Shown here one piece after another: positions 16,205 through 23,497 of a stretch of DNA of 64,000 nucleotides. The stretch's first letter is position 1. Every line of letters begins with the position of its first letter. The notes beneath the pieces were generated by a model. That model ran no database searches, was not told the origin of the DNA, and was given only the letters and a program-made list of their open reading frames with translations. A program made the translations under genes and the position numbers. Origin of the DNA: Allosphingosinicella indica (GTDB lineage: Bacteria; Pseudomonadota; Alphaproteobacteria; Sphingomonadales; Sphingomonadaceae); contig NZ_LT840185.1 of NCBI RefSeq assembly GCF_900177405.1, forward strand, positions 2,595,501 to 2,659,500, in the 5' to 3' direction.

Positions 16205-17188
16205 TCATGCCGCCTCCGCTTTGCGTGCCCGCTTTTCGGCATGGGCGGCGGCCGCCTCGCGGACCCACGCGTTCTGCTCCCACGCGTCGCGGCGCGCCTT
16301 CATCCGCTCCTTGGCGACCGGGCCTTCGCCGCGGACGACCGCGTAGAATTCCTCCCAATCGACAGCGCCGAAATCATAGCCGCCCTTCGCGTCGTTCCAC
16401 GCAAGATCGCGGTCCGGGACGGTGAGGCCGATCGCCTCCGCCTGCGGCACGGTGATATCGACGAACTTCTGGCGAAGGTCGTCATTGGTGTCGCGCTTGA
16501 TCCGCCAGCGCATCGACTGGGCGGTATTGGGGCTGTCCGCATCGGGCGGGCCGAACATCATCAGCGACGGCCACCACCAGCGGTTGAGTGCATCCTGCGC
16601 CATCCGCTTCTGATCGTCGGTGCCGGCGGCGAGGTGCATCATGATCTCATAGCCCTGGCGCTGGTGGAAGCTCTCTTCCTTGCAGACACGAACCATCGCG
16701 CGGGCATAGGGGCCGTAGGAGGTACGCTGCAGCGGCACCTGGTTCATGATCGCGGCGCCGTCGACCAGCCAGCCGATCGCGCCGATGTCCGCCCAGGTGA
16801 GCGTCGGATAGTTGAAGATGGTGCTGTACTTCGCCTTCCCCGAATGCAGCGCCTCAATCATTTCCCGGCGACTCGTGCCCAGCGTCTCGGCGGCGGAATA
16901 GAGATAGAGGCCGTGGCCGGCCTCGTCCTGCACCTTGGCGAGCAGGATCGCCTTGCGACGCAGCGATGGCGCGCGACCGATCCAATTGCCCTCGGGCAGC
17001 ATGCCGACGATCTCGCTGTGCGCATGCTGCGAAATCTGGCGGGTCAGCGTGCGGCGATAAGCCTCCGGCATCCAGTCCTTGGGTTCGATGAACTCATCGG
17101 CCGCGACCCGCGCCTCGAATGCGGCGAGCTTGGCCGGATCTTCGATATGCTCGACGGTCTTCGATTTGCTGAGTTCGGTCGTGTACAT
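16205..17188 (-). CDS. paaA: 1,2-phenylacetyl-CoA epoxidase catalytic subunit PaaA
   Basis: Di-iron monooxygenase subunit that converts phenylacetyl-CoA to the 1,2-epoxide, 327 residues. Visible carboxylate and histidine ligand motifs include [18 protein letters not shown] and [15 protein letters not shown], within a ferritin-like helical fold. The N-terminus [35 protein letters not shown] is highly typical. It is the first gene of paaABCDE, and a TetR-type operator lies 31 to 54 bases upstream of the start. Confidence 0.96.
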   Translation of the reverse strand: MYTTELSKSKTVEHIEDPAKLAAFEARVAADEFIEPKDWMPEAYRRTLTRQISQHAHSEIVGMLPEGNWIGRAPSLRRKAILLAKVQDEAGHGLYLYSAAETLGTSRREMIEALHSGKAKYSTIFNYPTLTWADIGAIGWLVDGAAIMNQVPLQRTSYGPYARAMVRVCKEESFHQRQGYEIMMHLAAGTDDQKRMAQDALNRWWWPSLMMFGPPDADSPNTAQSMRWRIKRDTNDDLRQKFVDITVPQAEAIGLTVPDRDLAWNDAKGGYDFGAVDWEEFYAVVRGEGPVAKERMKARRDAWEQNAWVREAAAAHAEKRARKAEAA

Positions 17189-17218
17189 CGCTTGGCTCCT
17201 GACCCCACGGATTTACCA

Positions 17219-17242
17219 TTCGCCGACCGATCGGTCAACGAA
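17219..17242. promoter_or_regulatory. TetR-family-type operator upstream of paaA
   Basis: The sequence contains the perfect 12-base palindrome GACCGATCGGTC (17225-17236), flanked two bases out by TTCG and CGAA, giving a 24-base near-symmetric site. PaaR-type TetR repressors of phenylacetate genes bind ACCG-N-CGGT palindromes of this kind and release on phenylacetyl-CoA. It sits in the short gap between paaJ and paaA, in a position to repress paaABCDE. No TetR gene is in the window. Confidence 0.65.
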
Positions 17243-17260
17243 TGCGCATCCCTCCGCTCG

Positions 17261-18463
17261 TCAAACGCGCTCTATCACCATTGCGATCCCCTGCCCTACG
17301 CCGATGCACATCGTGCACAGCGCGTAGCGACCGCCGGTGCGGTGCAGTTCCTGGGTGGCGGTGAGGGCGAGGCGGGCGCCGGACATGCCGAGCGGGTGGC
17401 CGAGCGCGATCGCGCCGCCGTTGGGATTCACGTGCGGCGCATCGTCGGCGAGGCCGAGGCGGCGCATGACGGCGAGACCCTGCGCGGCGAAGGCCTCGTT
17501 CAGTTCGACGACGTCCATGTCGGCGATCGACAGGCCCAGCCGGGCGAGCAGCTTCTCGCTCGCCGGCGCGGGGCCGATGCCCATGATGCGCGGCGGCACG
17601 CCGGCAACGGCGGCACCGACAATGCGCGCGCGCGGGGTAAGGCCGTTGGCCTTCGCCGACTCCTCCGATGCGATGAGCAGCGCCGCGGCACCGTCATTGA
17701 CGCCCGACGCATTTCCCGCGGTGATCGTGCCGCCCTCGCGGACGATCGGCTTCAATTTGCCCAAGGCCTCGGCGCTGGTCTCGCGCGGATGCTCGTCGCG
17801 ATCGACAAGAATGGCGTCGCCCTTGCGTTGCGGGATCGAGACCGGCGCGATCTCGGCGGCGAGGCGACCGTTGGCCTGCGCCGCGGCGGCGCGGCGCTGG
17901 CTTTCCGCCGCGAACCTGTCCTGATCCTCGCGACTGACCCCAAACTCCTCGGCAACATTCTCGGCCGTCTCGGGCATCGAATCGACGCCGAATTGCGCCT
18001 TCATCAGCTTGTTGACGAAGCGCCAGCCGATAGTGGTGTCGTACATCTCGGCCTTGCGATCGAAGGCCGAGGTCGCCTTGGCGACGACGAAGGGCGCGCG
18101 GCTCATGCTCTCCACGCCGCCGGCGACGAGCAGGCCGCCCTCCCCCGCCCGGATCGTGCGCGCCGCCATCGCGACCGCGTCGAGGCCGGAACCGCAGAGG
18201 CGGTTGAGCGTGACACCGCCCGCGGTGTCGGGCAGGCCGGCGAGCAGACCCGCCATCCGCGCGACGTTGCGATTGTCCTCGCCCGCCTGATTGGCGCAGC
18301 CGTAGATCACGTCTTCGACCTGGCCCCAATCGACGCCCGGGTTACATTCGATCAGCGCGCGAATGGGGTGCGCGGCGAGATCGTCGGCGCGGACCGAGGA
18401 CAAGGCGCCACCGTAGCGCCCGATGGGCGTGCGGATCGCATCGCAGATGAAGGCTTGGGTCAT
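17261..18463 (-). CDS. paaJ: 3-oxoadipyl-CoA / 3-oxo-5,6-dehydrosuberyl-CoA thiolase
   Basis: A 400-residue thiolase that cleaves 3-oxoadipyl-CoA (and, in the phenylacetate route, 3-oxo-5,6-dehydrosuberyl-CoA) with CoA. The nucleophilic cysteine is in [15 protein letters not shown], the general-base histidine in [19 protein letters not shown], and the second cysteine in [10 protein letters not shown]. The start [19 protein letters not shown] is characteristic of PcaF/PaaJ. Its placement beside paaA, paaI, paaG and paaZ favours the paa role, although a share in the beta-ketoadipate pathway cannot be excluded. Confidence 0.92.
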   Translation of the reverse strand: MTQAFICDAIRTPIGRYGGALSSVRADDLAAHPIRALIECNPGVDWGQVEDVIYGCANQAGEDNRNVARMAGLLAGLPDTAGGVTLNRLCGSGLDAVAMAARTIRAGEGGLLVAGGVESMSRAPFVVAKATSAFDRKAEMYDTTIGWRFVNKLMKAQFGVDSMPETAENVAEEFGVSREDQDRFAAESQRRAAAAQANGRLAAEIAPVSIPQRKGDAILVDRDEHPRETSAEALGKLKPIVREGGTITAGNASGVNDGAAALLIASEESAKANGLTPRARIVGAAVAGVPPRIMGIGPAPASEKLLARLGLSIADMDVVELNEAFAAQGLAVMRRLGLADDAPHVNPNGGAIALGHPLGMSGARLALTATQELHRTGGRYALCTMCIGVGQGIAMVIERV

Positions 18464-18476
18464 GTCTCGTTCCTCA

Positions 18477-18553
18477 CGTCATTGCGAGCGGAGCGAAGCA
18501 ATCCAGCCTCGCGCGCCCTGGATTGCTTCGTCGCTGCGCGCCTCGCAATGACG
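18477..18553. repeat. Palindromic repeat (GTCATTGCGAG family), copy 1
   Basis: The arms CGTCATTGCGAGCGGAGCGA and its counterpart ending CTCGCAATGACG flank GAAGCAATCCAG and CTGGATTGCTTCG, so the element folds as one long hairpin. It lies between the paaJ start and the paaI stop. Two more copies are at 19778 and 51750. Confidence 0.85.
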
Positions 18554-18554
18554 A

Positions 18555-18980
18555 TCAAGGTTCGATCACCGCGCCGCCGAGGGTGCGGCTGTAGCCCTGA
18601 AACTCTGCGATGGCGCGGCCGTCCTCGCCGCGGACGCTCACCTGATAGACGCCGGAGCGGCCGGCCGTCGCGGCCTCACGCGCTTCGGCGACAAGCAGCT
18701 CGCCGTCCTGCGCCGCGTCGAGAAACACCACCGACGCCTGGGCAGCGACGGCGCGGACGTTGCGGCTGTTGCAGGCATAAGCGAATGCAGTGTCGGCGAG
18801 CGCGAAGATCATCCCGCCGTGCGCGATGCCGTGGCCGTTGAGCATGTCGGGCCGCAGCCGCATGGCGATGCGCGCATAGCCAGCACGCGCTTCCTCGATC
18901 GTCACGCCCCACGCCGGGCCGGTGCCCTCCGCCGCCAGCATGGCGCGCGCAACCTTGTCGGCGATCCGATCTGCGTCCAT
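18555..18980 (-). CDS. paaI: Hydroxyphenylacetyl-CoA thioesterase PaaI
   Basis: A 141-residue hotdog-fold thioesterase that rescues stalled ring-hydroxylated CoA esters in phenylacetate catabolism. Family signatures are LNGHGIAHGGMIFALADTAFAYACNS, which contains the catalytic acidic and histidine residues, and SGVYQVSVRGEDGRAIAEFQGYSR. ATG 18980 is taken; ATG 18992 (MRVPM) would overlap the divergent paaG start within CATG. The divergent starts are at most ten bases apart, so its promoter must lie inside paaG. A palindromic repeat lies just beyond the stop. Confidence 0.9.
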   Translation of the reverse strand: MDADRIADKVARAMLAAEGTGPAWGVTIEEARAGYARIAMRLRPDMLNGHGIAHGGMIFALADTAFAYACNSRNVRAVAAQASVVFLDAAQDGELLVAEAREAATAGRSGVYQVSVRGEDGRAIAEFQGYSRTLGGAVIEP

Positions 18981-18990
18981 TGGAACGCGC

Positions 18991-19770
18991 ATGGCCTACG
19001 AAACCATCGACTTCAAGCTGGAGGGCGGCGTCGCGCGGCTGACGCTCAACCGGCCCGACCGGCTCAACAGCTTCACCGTCCAGATGCACGAGGAGGTCGC
19101 CGACGCGCTCGGCCGGCTCGACGATGCGCGCGCGCTGGTGCTCACCGGCGCGGGGCGCGGCTTTTGTGCGGGACAGGATCTCAACGATCGCGCGGTGGCG
19201 CCCGGCGAGGCGGTCGATCTCGGCGAGTCGGTGGAACAGCGCTACAATCCGCTGATCCGGCGGCTGACCGCGCTGCCGATGCCGGTGATCGCGCGGGTCA
19301 ACGGCGTCGCGGCGGGCGCAGGCGCCAATATCGCGCTCGCGTGCGACATCGTGATCGCGGCGAAATCGGCGAAGTTCATCCAGTCGTTCGCGGCGATCGG
19401 GCTGATCCCCGACAGCGGCGGCACCTGGGTGCTGCCTCGGCTCGTCGGCCAAGCGCGCGCGCTGGGGCTGGCGCTGACCGGCGATCCGCTGCCCGCGGAG
19501 ACGGCGGCGGAATGGGGCCTGATCTGGAAGGCGGTCGACGACGATGCGCTCGACGCCGAGGTGGACGCGCTGGCGGCGAAGTTCGCAGCCGGGCCGACCC
19601 GCGGGCTGGGCGAGATCAAGCGGATGATCCGCGAGAGCTGGGACCAGAGCCTCGACGCCGAACTCGACCGCCAGCGCGATGCGATGCGGGCGCTGGGCTA
19701 CAGCGAGGATTATCGCGAAGGCGTCGCCGCGTTCATGGAAAAGCGGAAGCCGAATTTTGCCGGGAAGTGA
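18991..19770 (+). CDS. paaG: 1,2-epoxyphenylacetyl-CoA isomerase PaaG
   Basis: A 259-residue crotonase-family enzyme converting the ring epoxide to the oxepin-CoA, with additional enoyl-CoA isomerase activity in characterised members. The CoA-binding and oxyanion sequences RLTLNRPDRLNSF, LTGAGRGFCAGQDLNDR and ARVNGVAAGAGANIALACD are present, followed by GLIPDSGGTWVLPRLVGQARAL. ATG 18991 has GGAA six bases upstream. It is divergent from paaI and followed by a palindromic repeat and paaZ. Confidence 0.92.
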   Translation: MAYETIDFKLEGGVARLTLNRPDRLNSFTVQMHEEVADALGRLDDARALVLTGAGRGFCAGQDLNDRAVAPGEAVDLGESVEQRYNPLIRRLTALPMPVIARVNGVAAGAGANIALACDIVIAAKSAKFIQSFAAIGLIPDSGGTWVLPRLVGQARALGLALTGDPLPAETAAEWGLIWKAVDDDALDAEVDALAAKFAAGPTRGLGEIKRMIRESWDQSLDAELDRQRDAMRALGYSEDYREGVAAFMEKRKPNFAGK

Positions 19771-19777
19771 CCAAAGC

Positions 19778-19858
19778 CGTCATTGCGAGCGAAGCGCGGC
19801 AATCCAGCCCGGCGTTGGTGCCATGGATTGCTTCGTCGCTTCGCTCCTCGCAGTGACG
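19778..19858. repeat. Palindromic repeat (GTCATTGCGAG family), copy 2
   Basis: Arms CGTCATTGCGAGCGAAGCG and CGCTTCGCTCCTCGCAGTGACG enclose GGCAATCCAG and ATGGATTGCTTCG. It occupies the paaG-paaZ gap and ends 17 bases before the paaZ ATG, so any hairpin would form in the leader of paaZ. Confidence 0.85.
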
Positions 19859-19874
19859 CGAAAGGGATAATGCG

Positions 19875-21893
19875 ATGAAGACCCTGAAACTCCTCAATTA
19901 TGCCGCCGATCGCTGGGTGGGGGGCGACGGCAGCCTCGCCGATGTGCACAGCGCCATCACCGGCGAAGTGTTCGCGCAGACGGGCAGCAGCGGGCTCGAT
20001 TTCAAGGCGATGCTCGATCATGCCCGCAACGTCGGCGGGCCGGCGCTCAGGCGGCTGACCTTCCACGAGCGCGCGCATATGCTGAAGGCGCTCGCCAATG
20101 CGATCATGGCGCGCAAGGAAGAGCTGTACGAACTCAATTACGCGACCGGCGCGACGCGCGCCGACGGCTGGATCGACATCGAGGGCGGCGCTGGCACCCT
20201 CTTCTCCTTCTCGTCCAAGGGCCGGCGCGAGCTGCCAAATGGCAAGGTGCTGATCGACGGCGCGATGGAGCCGCTGTCGAAGGGCGGCACCTTCGTCGGC
20301 CAGCACGTCTTCACACCGCTGCAGGGCGTCGCCGTCCACATCAACGCGTTCAACTTCCCGGTGTGGGGGATGCTCGAAAAGCTCGGGCCGACGCTGCTGG
20401 CGGGCGTACCGGCGATCGTGAAGCCGGCGTCGTCGACCGGCTATCTGACCGAAGCGGCGTTCCGCATCATGATCGAGGCCGACATCTTGCCGCCGGGCGC
20501 GCTACAGCTCGTGATGGGATCGACCGGCGACCTGATGGATCATCTGACGCTGCAGGATGTGGTAAGCTTCACCGGATCCGCGCAGACCGCGATGAAACTG
20601 CAGTCTCATCCGGTGATCGCGCGAGAGTCGGTGCGCTTCATCGCCGAACGCGATAGTTTGAACGCCTCGATCCTCGGCCCCGATGCGGCGCCGGGGACAC
20701 CCGAGTTCGATCTGTTCGTCAAGGAAGTCGCGCGCGAGATGACGGTGAAGGCGGGGCAGAAGTGCACCGCGATCCGCCGCGCGATGGCGCCGGCCGAGCA
20801 TCTCGACGCGGTGCAGGACGCGCTCGCCGAACGGCTCGCCAGGGTGCGGATCGGCGATCCGCGCGAAGAGGGCGTGCAGATGGGCGCGCTCGCCAGCCAG
20901 GCGCAGCTCAAGGACGTGCGCGCGCGCGTGACCGAGCTCGCCAAATCGGCGCGGATCGTCTCCGGCGATCCCGAAACGCCGCCGGTGCCCGGCAATGGCG
21001 CTTTCATATCGCCGATCCTGCTCCGCTCCGACGATCCCTGGGGCGCCGACGCGGTGCATGACGTGGAAGCGTTCGGGCCGGTATCGACGATCATGCCCTA
21101 TCGCGATCTCGACGATGCGATCGCGCTTGCCAATCGCGGGATGGGCAGCCTCGCGCTCTCGCTGTTCACCTACGACACCGACACGGCGCGCGATTTCGTG
21201 CTCGGCGCGGGCGCCTATCATGGCCGCATGGTGATCCTCGACCGCACTTCGGCGAAGGAATCGACCGGTCACGGCTCCCCCCTTCCCGTGCTCGTCCACG
21301 GCGGGCCCGGACGCGCGGGCGGCGGCGAGGAGATGGGCGGCGTCCGCGGCGTCGCGCATTACATGCAGCGCACCGCACTCCAGGGATCGCCCGAGATGCT
21401 GTCCAAGGTGATCGGCCAGTGGCTGCCGGGCGCAGACACGCCCGAGGGTGACGTTCACCCCTTCCGCAAGCGGATCGCCGAGCTCGACATCGGCTATACG
21501 CTGAAGACGGCGAGCCGAACCGTGACGCTGGAGGATGTCGAGCATTTCGCGCGCTTCACCGGCGACACTTTCTATGCGCACATGGACGACGAGGCGGCGA
21601 AGGCGAGCCCCATTTTCGAGGGTCGCGTCGCGCATGGCTATCTGATCCTGTCGTTTGCCGCGGGGCTTTTCGTCGAGCCGGCGCCCGGCCCGGTGCTCGC
21701 CAATACCGGGCTCGAAAACCTCCGCTTCCAGACGCCGCTCTATCCGGGCGATGCGATGCGGGTAGAGCTTACCGTCAAATCGAAGAGCGTCCGCGACGAG
21801 GAGAAGGGCGAGGTCCGCTGGGCGGTGCGCATCCTCAACCAGAATGATGAGGTGGTCGCGACCTACGAGTTGCTGACGATGAACCGACCGTAA
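19875..21893 (+). CDS. paaZ: PaaZ, oxepin-CoA hydrolase / 3-oxo-5,6-dehydrosuberyl-CoA semialdehyde dehydrogenase
   Basis: A bifunctional 672-residue enzyme that opens the oxepin ring and oxidises the resulting aldehyde. Residues 1 to about 520 form an aldehyde dehydrogenase domain with general base E258 (FIAERD) and nucleophile C297 (VKAGQKCTAIRR), matching E256 and C295 of the E. coli enzyme. The C-terminal part (about 535-672) is a MaoC-type hydratase with FTGDTFYAHMDDEAA and FEGRVAHGYLILSF. Length and both active sites are intact. Part of the plus-strand half of the paa cluster; GGGAT precedes the ATG. Confidence 0.96.
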   Translation: MKTLKLLNYAADRWVGGDGSLADVHSAITGEVFAQTGSSGLDFKAMLDHARNVGGPALRRLTFHERAHMLKALANAIMARKEELYELNYATGATRADGWIDIEGGAGTLFSFSSKGRRELPNGKVLIDGAMEPLSKGGTFVGQHVFTPLQGVAVHINAFNFPVWGMLEKLGPTLLAGVPAIVKPASSTGYLTEAAFRIMIEADILPPGALQLVMGSTGDLMDHLTLQDVVSFTGSAQTAMKLQSHPVIARESVRFIAERDSLNASILGPDAAPGTPEFDLFVKEVAREMTVKAGQKCTAIRRAMAPAEHLDAVQDALAERLARVRIGDPREEGVQMGALASQAQLKDVRARVTELAKSARIVSGDPETPPVPGNGAFISPILLRSDDPWGADAVHDVEAFGPVSTIMPYRDLDDAIALANRGMGSLALSLFTYDTDTARDFVLGAGAYHGRMVILDRTSAKESTGHGSPLPVLVHGGPGRAGGGEEMGGVRGVAHYMQRTALQGSPEMLSKVIGQWLPGADTPEGDVHPFRKRIAELDIGYTLKTASRTVTLEDVEHFARFTGDTFYAHMDDEAAKASPIFEGRVAHGYLILSFAAGLFVEPAPGPVLANTGLENLRFQTPLYPGDAMRVELTVKSKSVRDEEKGEVRWAVRILNQNDEVVATYELLTMNRP

Positions 21894-21979
21894 CGCTGTT
21901 CAGCAAAACGCCGACTTTTCTGAACGGCGGCTAACAAATCAATTCAGGAGCGGCTCAAGGCGAATCGTCCAGAAGGGTG

Positions 21980-22018
21980 CTCGGCGGGTGACACGCGTAT
22001 CTGGTCCCCGCCGAGTTT
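21980..22018 (+). terminator. Hairpin after paaZ, weak terminator or leader structure
   Basis: CTCGGCGGG at 21980-21988 pairs perfectly with CCCGCCGAG at 22007-22015 and is followed by TTT. It could end paaZ messages or be a 5' leader hairpin of the glycine-zipper gene that starts at 22037. The upstream gap (21894-21979) holds an inverted GTTCAG/CTGAAC pair and nothing else recognised. Confidence 0.35.
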
Positions 22019-22036
22019 ACCGGAAGGAGTTTTGTC

Positions 22037-22363
22037 ATGCGTAAGGTTGTTCTCGCCATGACGGCCCTGAGCCTTACGGTTCCGGCCGTTACCGTTCCCA
22101 CCGCCGCTTATGCCCATCGCACGGGCTATGAGCATTCCCACCGCTACGACGCCCGCGACTATCGCGGCCAGGACCGGCGCTATGCCTGCCGCAAGGGCAG
22201 CGGCACCACGGGTCTGATTGTCGGCGGCGCCGGCGGTGCGCTGCTCGGCCGCGAGATCGACGGCGGGCGCGACCGCACCACCGGGACCGTGCTCGGCGCC
22301 GCACTCGGCGCGCTGCTCGGCCGCCACGTGGACCGCAACGTGATCAGCAACAAGTGCCGCTGA
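22037..22363 (+). CDS. Glycine-zipper 2TM-domain protein, exported
   Basis: A 108-residue envelope protein. A Sec signal (about residues 1-26, ending TAAYA) is followed by a basic, tyrosine-rich stretch. A glycine zipper follows, GLIVGGAGGALLGREI and GTVLGAALGALLG (about 59-94), of the kind found in SlyB/Rick_17kDa-like proteins that associate with the outer membrane. Two cysteines (CRKGS and the NKCR end) may pair. There is no lipobox. A strong GGAAGGAG site precedes the ATG. A terminator follows, so it is a single-gene unit. The exact role is unknown. Confidence 0.8.
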   Translation: MRKVVLAMTALSLTVPAVTVPTAAYAHRTGYEHSHRYDARDYRGQDRRYACRKGSGTTGLIVGGAGGALLGREIDGGRDRTTGTVLGAALGALLGRHVDRNVISNKCR

Positions 22364-22382
22364 CATAACGAATGAAGGATGG

Positions 22383-22410
22383 ACGCCCGGGCCGATGCCC
22401 GGGCGTTTTC
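22383..22410 (+). terminator. Intrinsic terminator after the glycine-zipper gene
   Basis: ACGCCCGGGC (22383-22392) and GCCCGGGCGT (22397-22406) form a perfect 10-base stem with a 4-base loop, followed by TTTTCC. It ends the 22037 transcript. The rest of the 22411-22627 gap probably contains the promoter of the barrel-protein gene; a perfect GTTGCA-TTCC-TGCAAC inverted repeat at 22505-22520 is the only distinct site seen in it. Confidence 0.8.
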
Positions 22411-22627
22411 CTTACTCGGCCTATCTCATGTCGTATCCGGAACGGCTTCGCGCTACGCCGTTGGAAATATAGCCAAAAAGCGCGAATTTGGCCGGCCTGC
22501 CAGTGTTGCATTCCTGCAACTGCACCCCGCCAACACATCATATTTGGCGGATTTCCGCGGTCCCATACGGCACCGATCGGCGGTTCGGGACGTATCTGCT
22601 CCAATCAAACTGGACAGGACGAACCGC

Positions 22628-23443
22628 ATGAACCGATCTCTTCTTCTCGCCGCGCTCGCCACGACCGCCATCGCGGCCGCTCCCGCCGCCGCGCAGACCG
22701 CCGACTGGACCGGCGGCTATGTTGGTGGCCAAATCGGCTATTCCTTCCAGCCGAGCGACGGCAACGAGCGGATCGTCTTTGACACGAACCTCGACGGCAG
22801 CTTCGGCGATCAGGTGAACAACGCTGCGGGCGCCAACGCCTTCTCGCCGGGCTTCTGCGGCGGCGTCGCGCGTGGCTCCACCCCCGCCGCCGGTTGCCGC
22901 AAGGACCGTGACCGCGTCGAATTTGGCGTGCACGCCGGCTATGATTATCAGATGGATCAGTTCGTGCTCGGCGGCGTCGTCGAATATGCGCGGACCAACA
23001 TCCGCGACGGCGTGACCGCGTACAGCACCACCCCTGCCTTCTACAGCTTCGAGCGCCGCCTGCGCGACACCGCGGGCCTGCGCCTGCGTGCCGGCCTCGC
23101 CACCGGCGAGACGCTGTTTTACGGCACCGGCGGCCTTGCCTACGGCAAGGTGCGCAACCGCTTCACGACAAGCAACACGGCCAACACCTTCACCGACACC
23201 GGAAACGACGATGCGTGGGGCTACAAGCTCGGCGGCGGCATCGAGCAGAAGTTCAGCCCGAACTTCTCGGTCGGCCTCCAGTATCTCTACACCAGCCTGA
23301 AGGACGACGATTATCGCGTTCGCGCCGGCGGCGCGGCGGGTACGCCGTTTACCACGGTAAATGCTGCGGGCACCGACTTTGCGCGAACCAGCGACCGCTT
23401 TACTTATCACTCGGTGCAGCTCACCGGCAGCTTCCGCTTCTGA
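22628..23443 (+). CDS. Outer-membrane beta-barrel protein (OmpA-like/porin family)
   Basis: A 271-residue outer-membrane protein. The Sec signal (MNRSLLLAALATTAIAAAPAAAQ) is cleaved after AAAQ or AAA, and the mature protein begins DWTGGYVGGQIGYSF, typical of the 8-strand outer-membrane barrel family of alphaproteobacteria. Alternating strands such as VEFGVHAGYDYQM, GLRLRAGLATG and FSVGLQYLYTSL follow. The protein ends LTGSFRF, with the terminal phenylalanine used for barrel assembly. Two cysteines lie in a predicted extracellular loop (CGGVARGSTPAAGC). It is a single transcription unit bounded by terminators. Confidence 0.88.
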   Translation: MNRSLLLAALATTAIAAAPAAAQTADWTGGYVGGQIGYSFQPSDGNERIVFDTNLDGSFGDQVNNAAGANAFSPGFCGGVARGSTPAAGCRKDRDRVEFGVHAGYDYQMDQFVLGGVVEYARTNIRDGVTAYSTTPAFYSFERRLRDTAGLRLRAGLATGETLFYGTGGLAYGKVRNRFTTSNTANTFTDTGNDDAWGYKLGGGIEQKFSPNFSVGLQYLYTSLKDDDYRVRAGGAAGTPFTTVNAAGTDFARTSDRFTYHSVQLTGSFRF

Positions 23444-23461
23444 TCCAGTTCGTTGCGTGGG

Positions 23462-23494
23462 AAGGGCCTCGGCGGAAACGCCGGGGCCTTTTTC
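23462..23494 (+). terminator. Intrinsic terminator after the barrel-protein gene
   Basis: The arms AAGGGCCTCGGCG and CGCCGGGGCCTT pair with one mismatch and one bulge around a GAAA-type loop, followed by TTTTTC. It lies between the convergent barrel gene and bkdB and ends four bases before the bkdB stop, so it may serve both strands. Confidence 0.75.
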
Positions 23495-23497
23495 GTG

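Noticed and set aside
16241-18841. Very long open frame on the plus strand opposite paaA and paaJ
   Set aside because: It is the antisense reading of two clear enzymes in GC-rich sequence, where stop codons are rare. It has no start context or recognisable domain.
22505-22520. Perfect inverted repeat GTTGCA-TTCC-TGCAAC upstream of the barrel protein
   Set aside because: A plausible operator, but the short arms and lack of a known matching regulator make it no more than a candidate; noted in the terminator entry.
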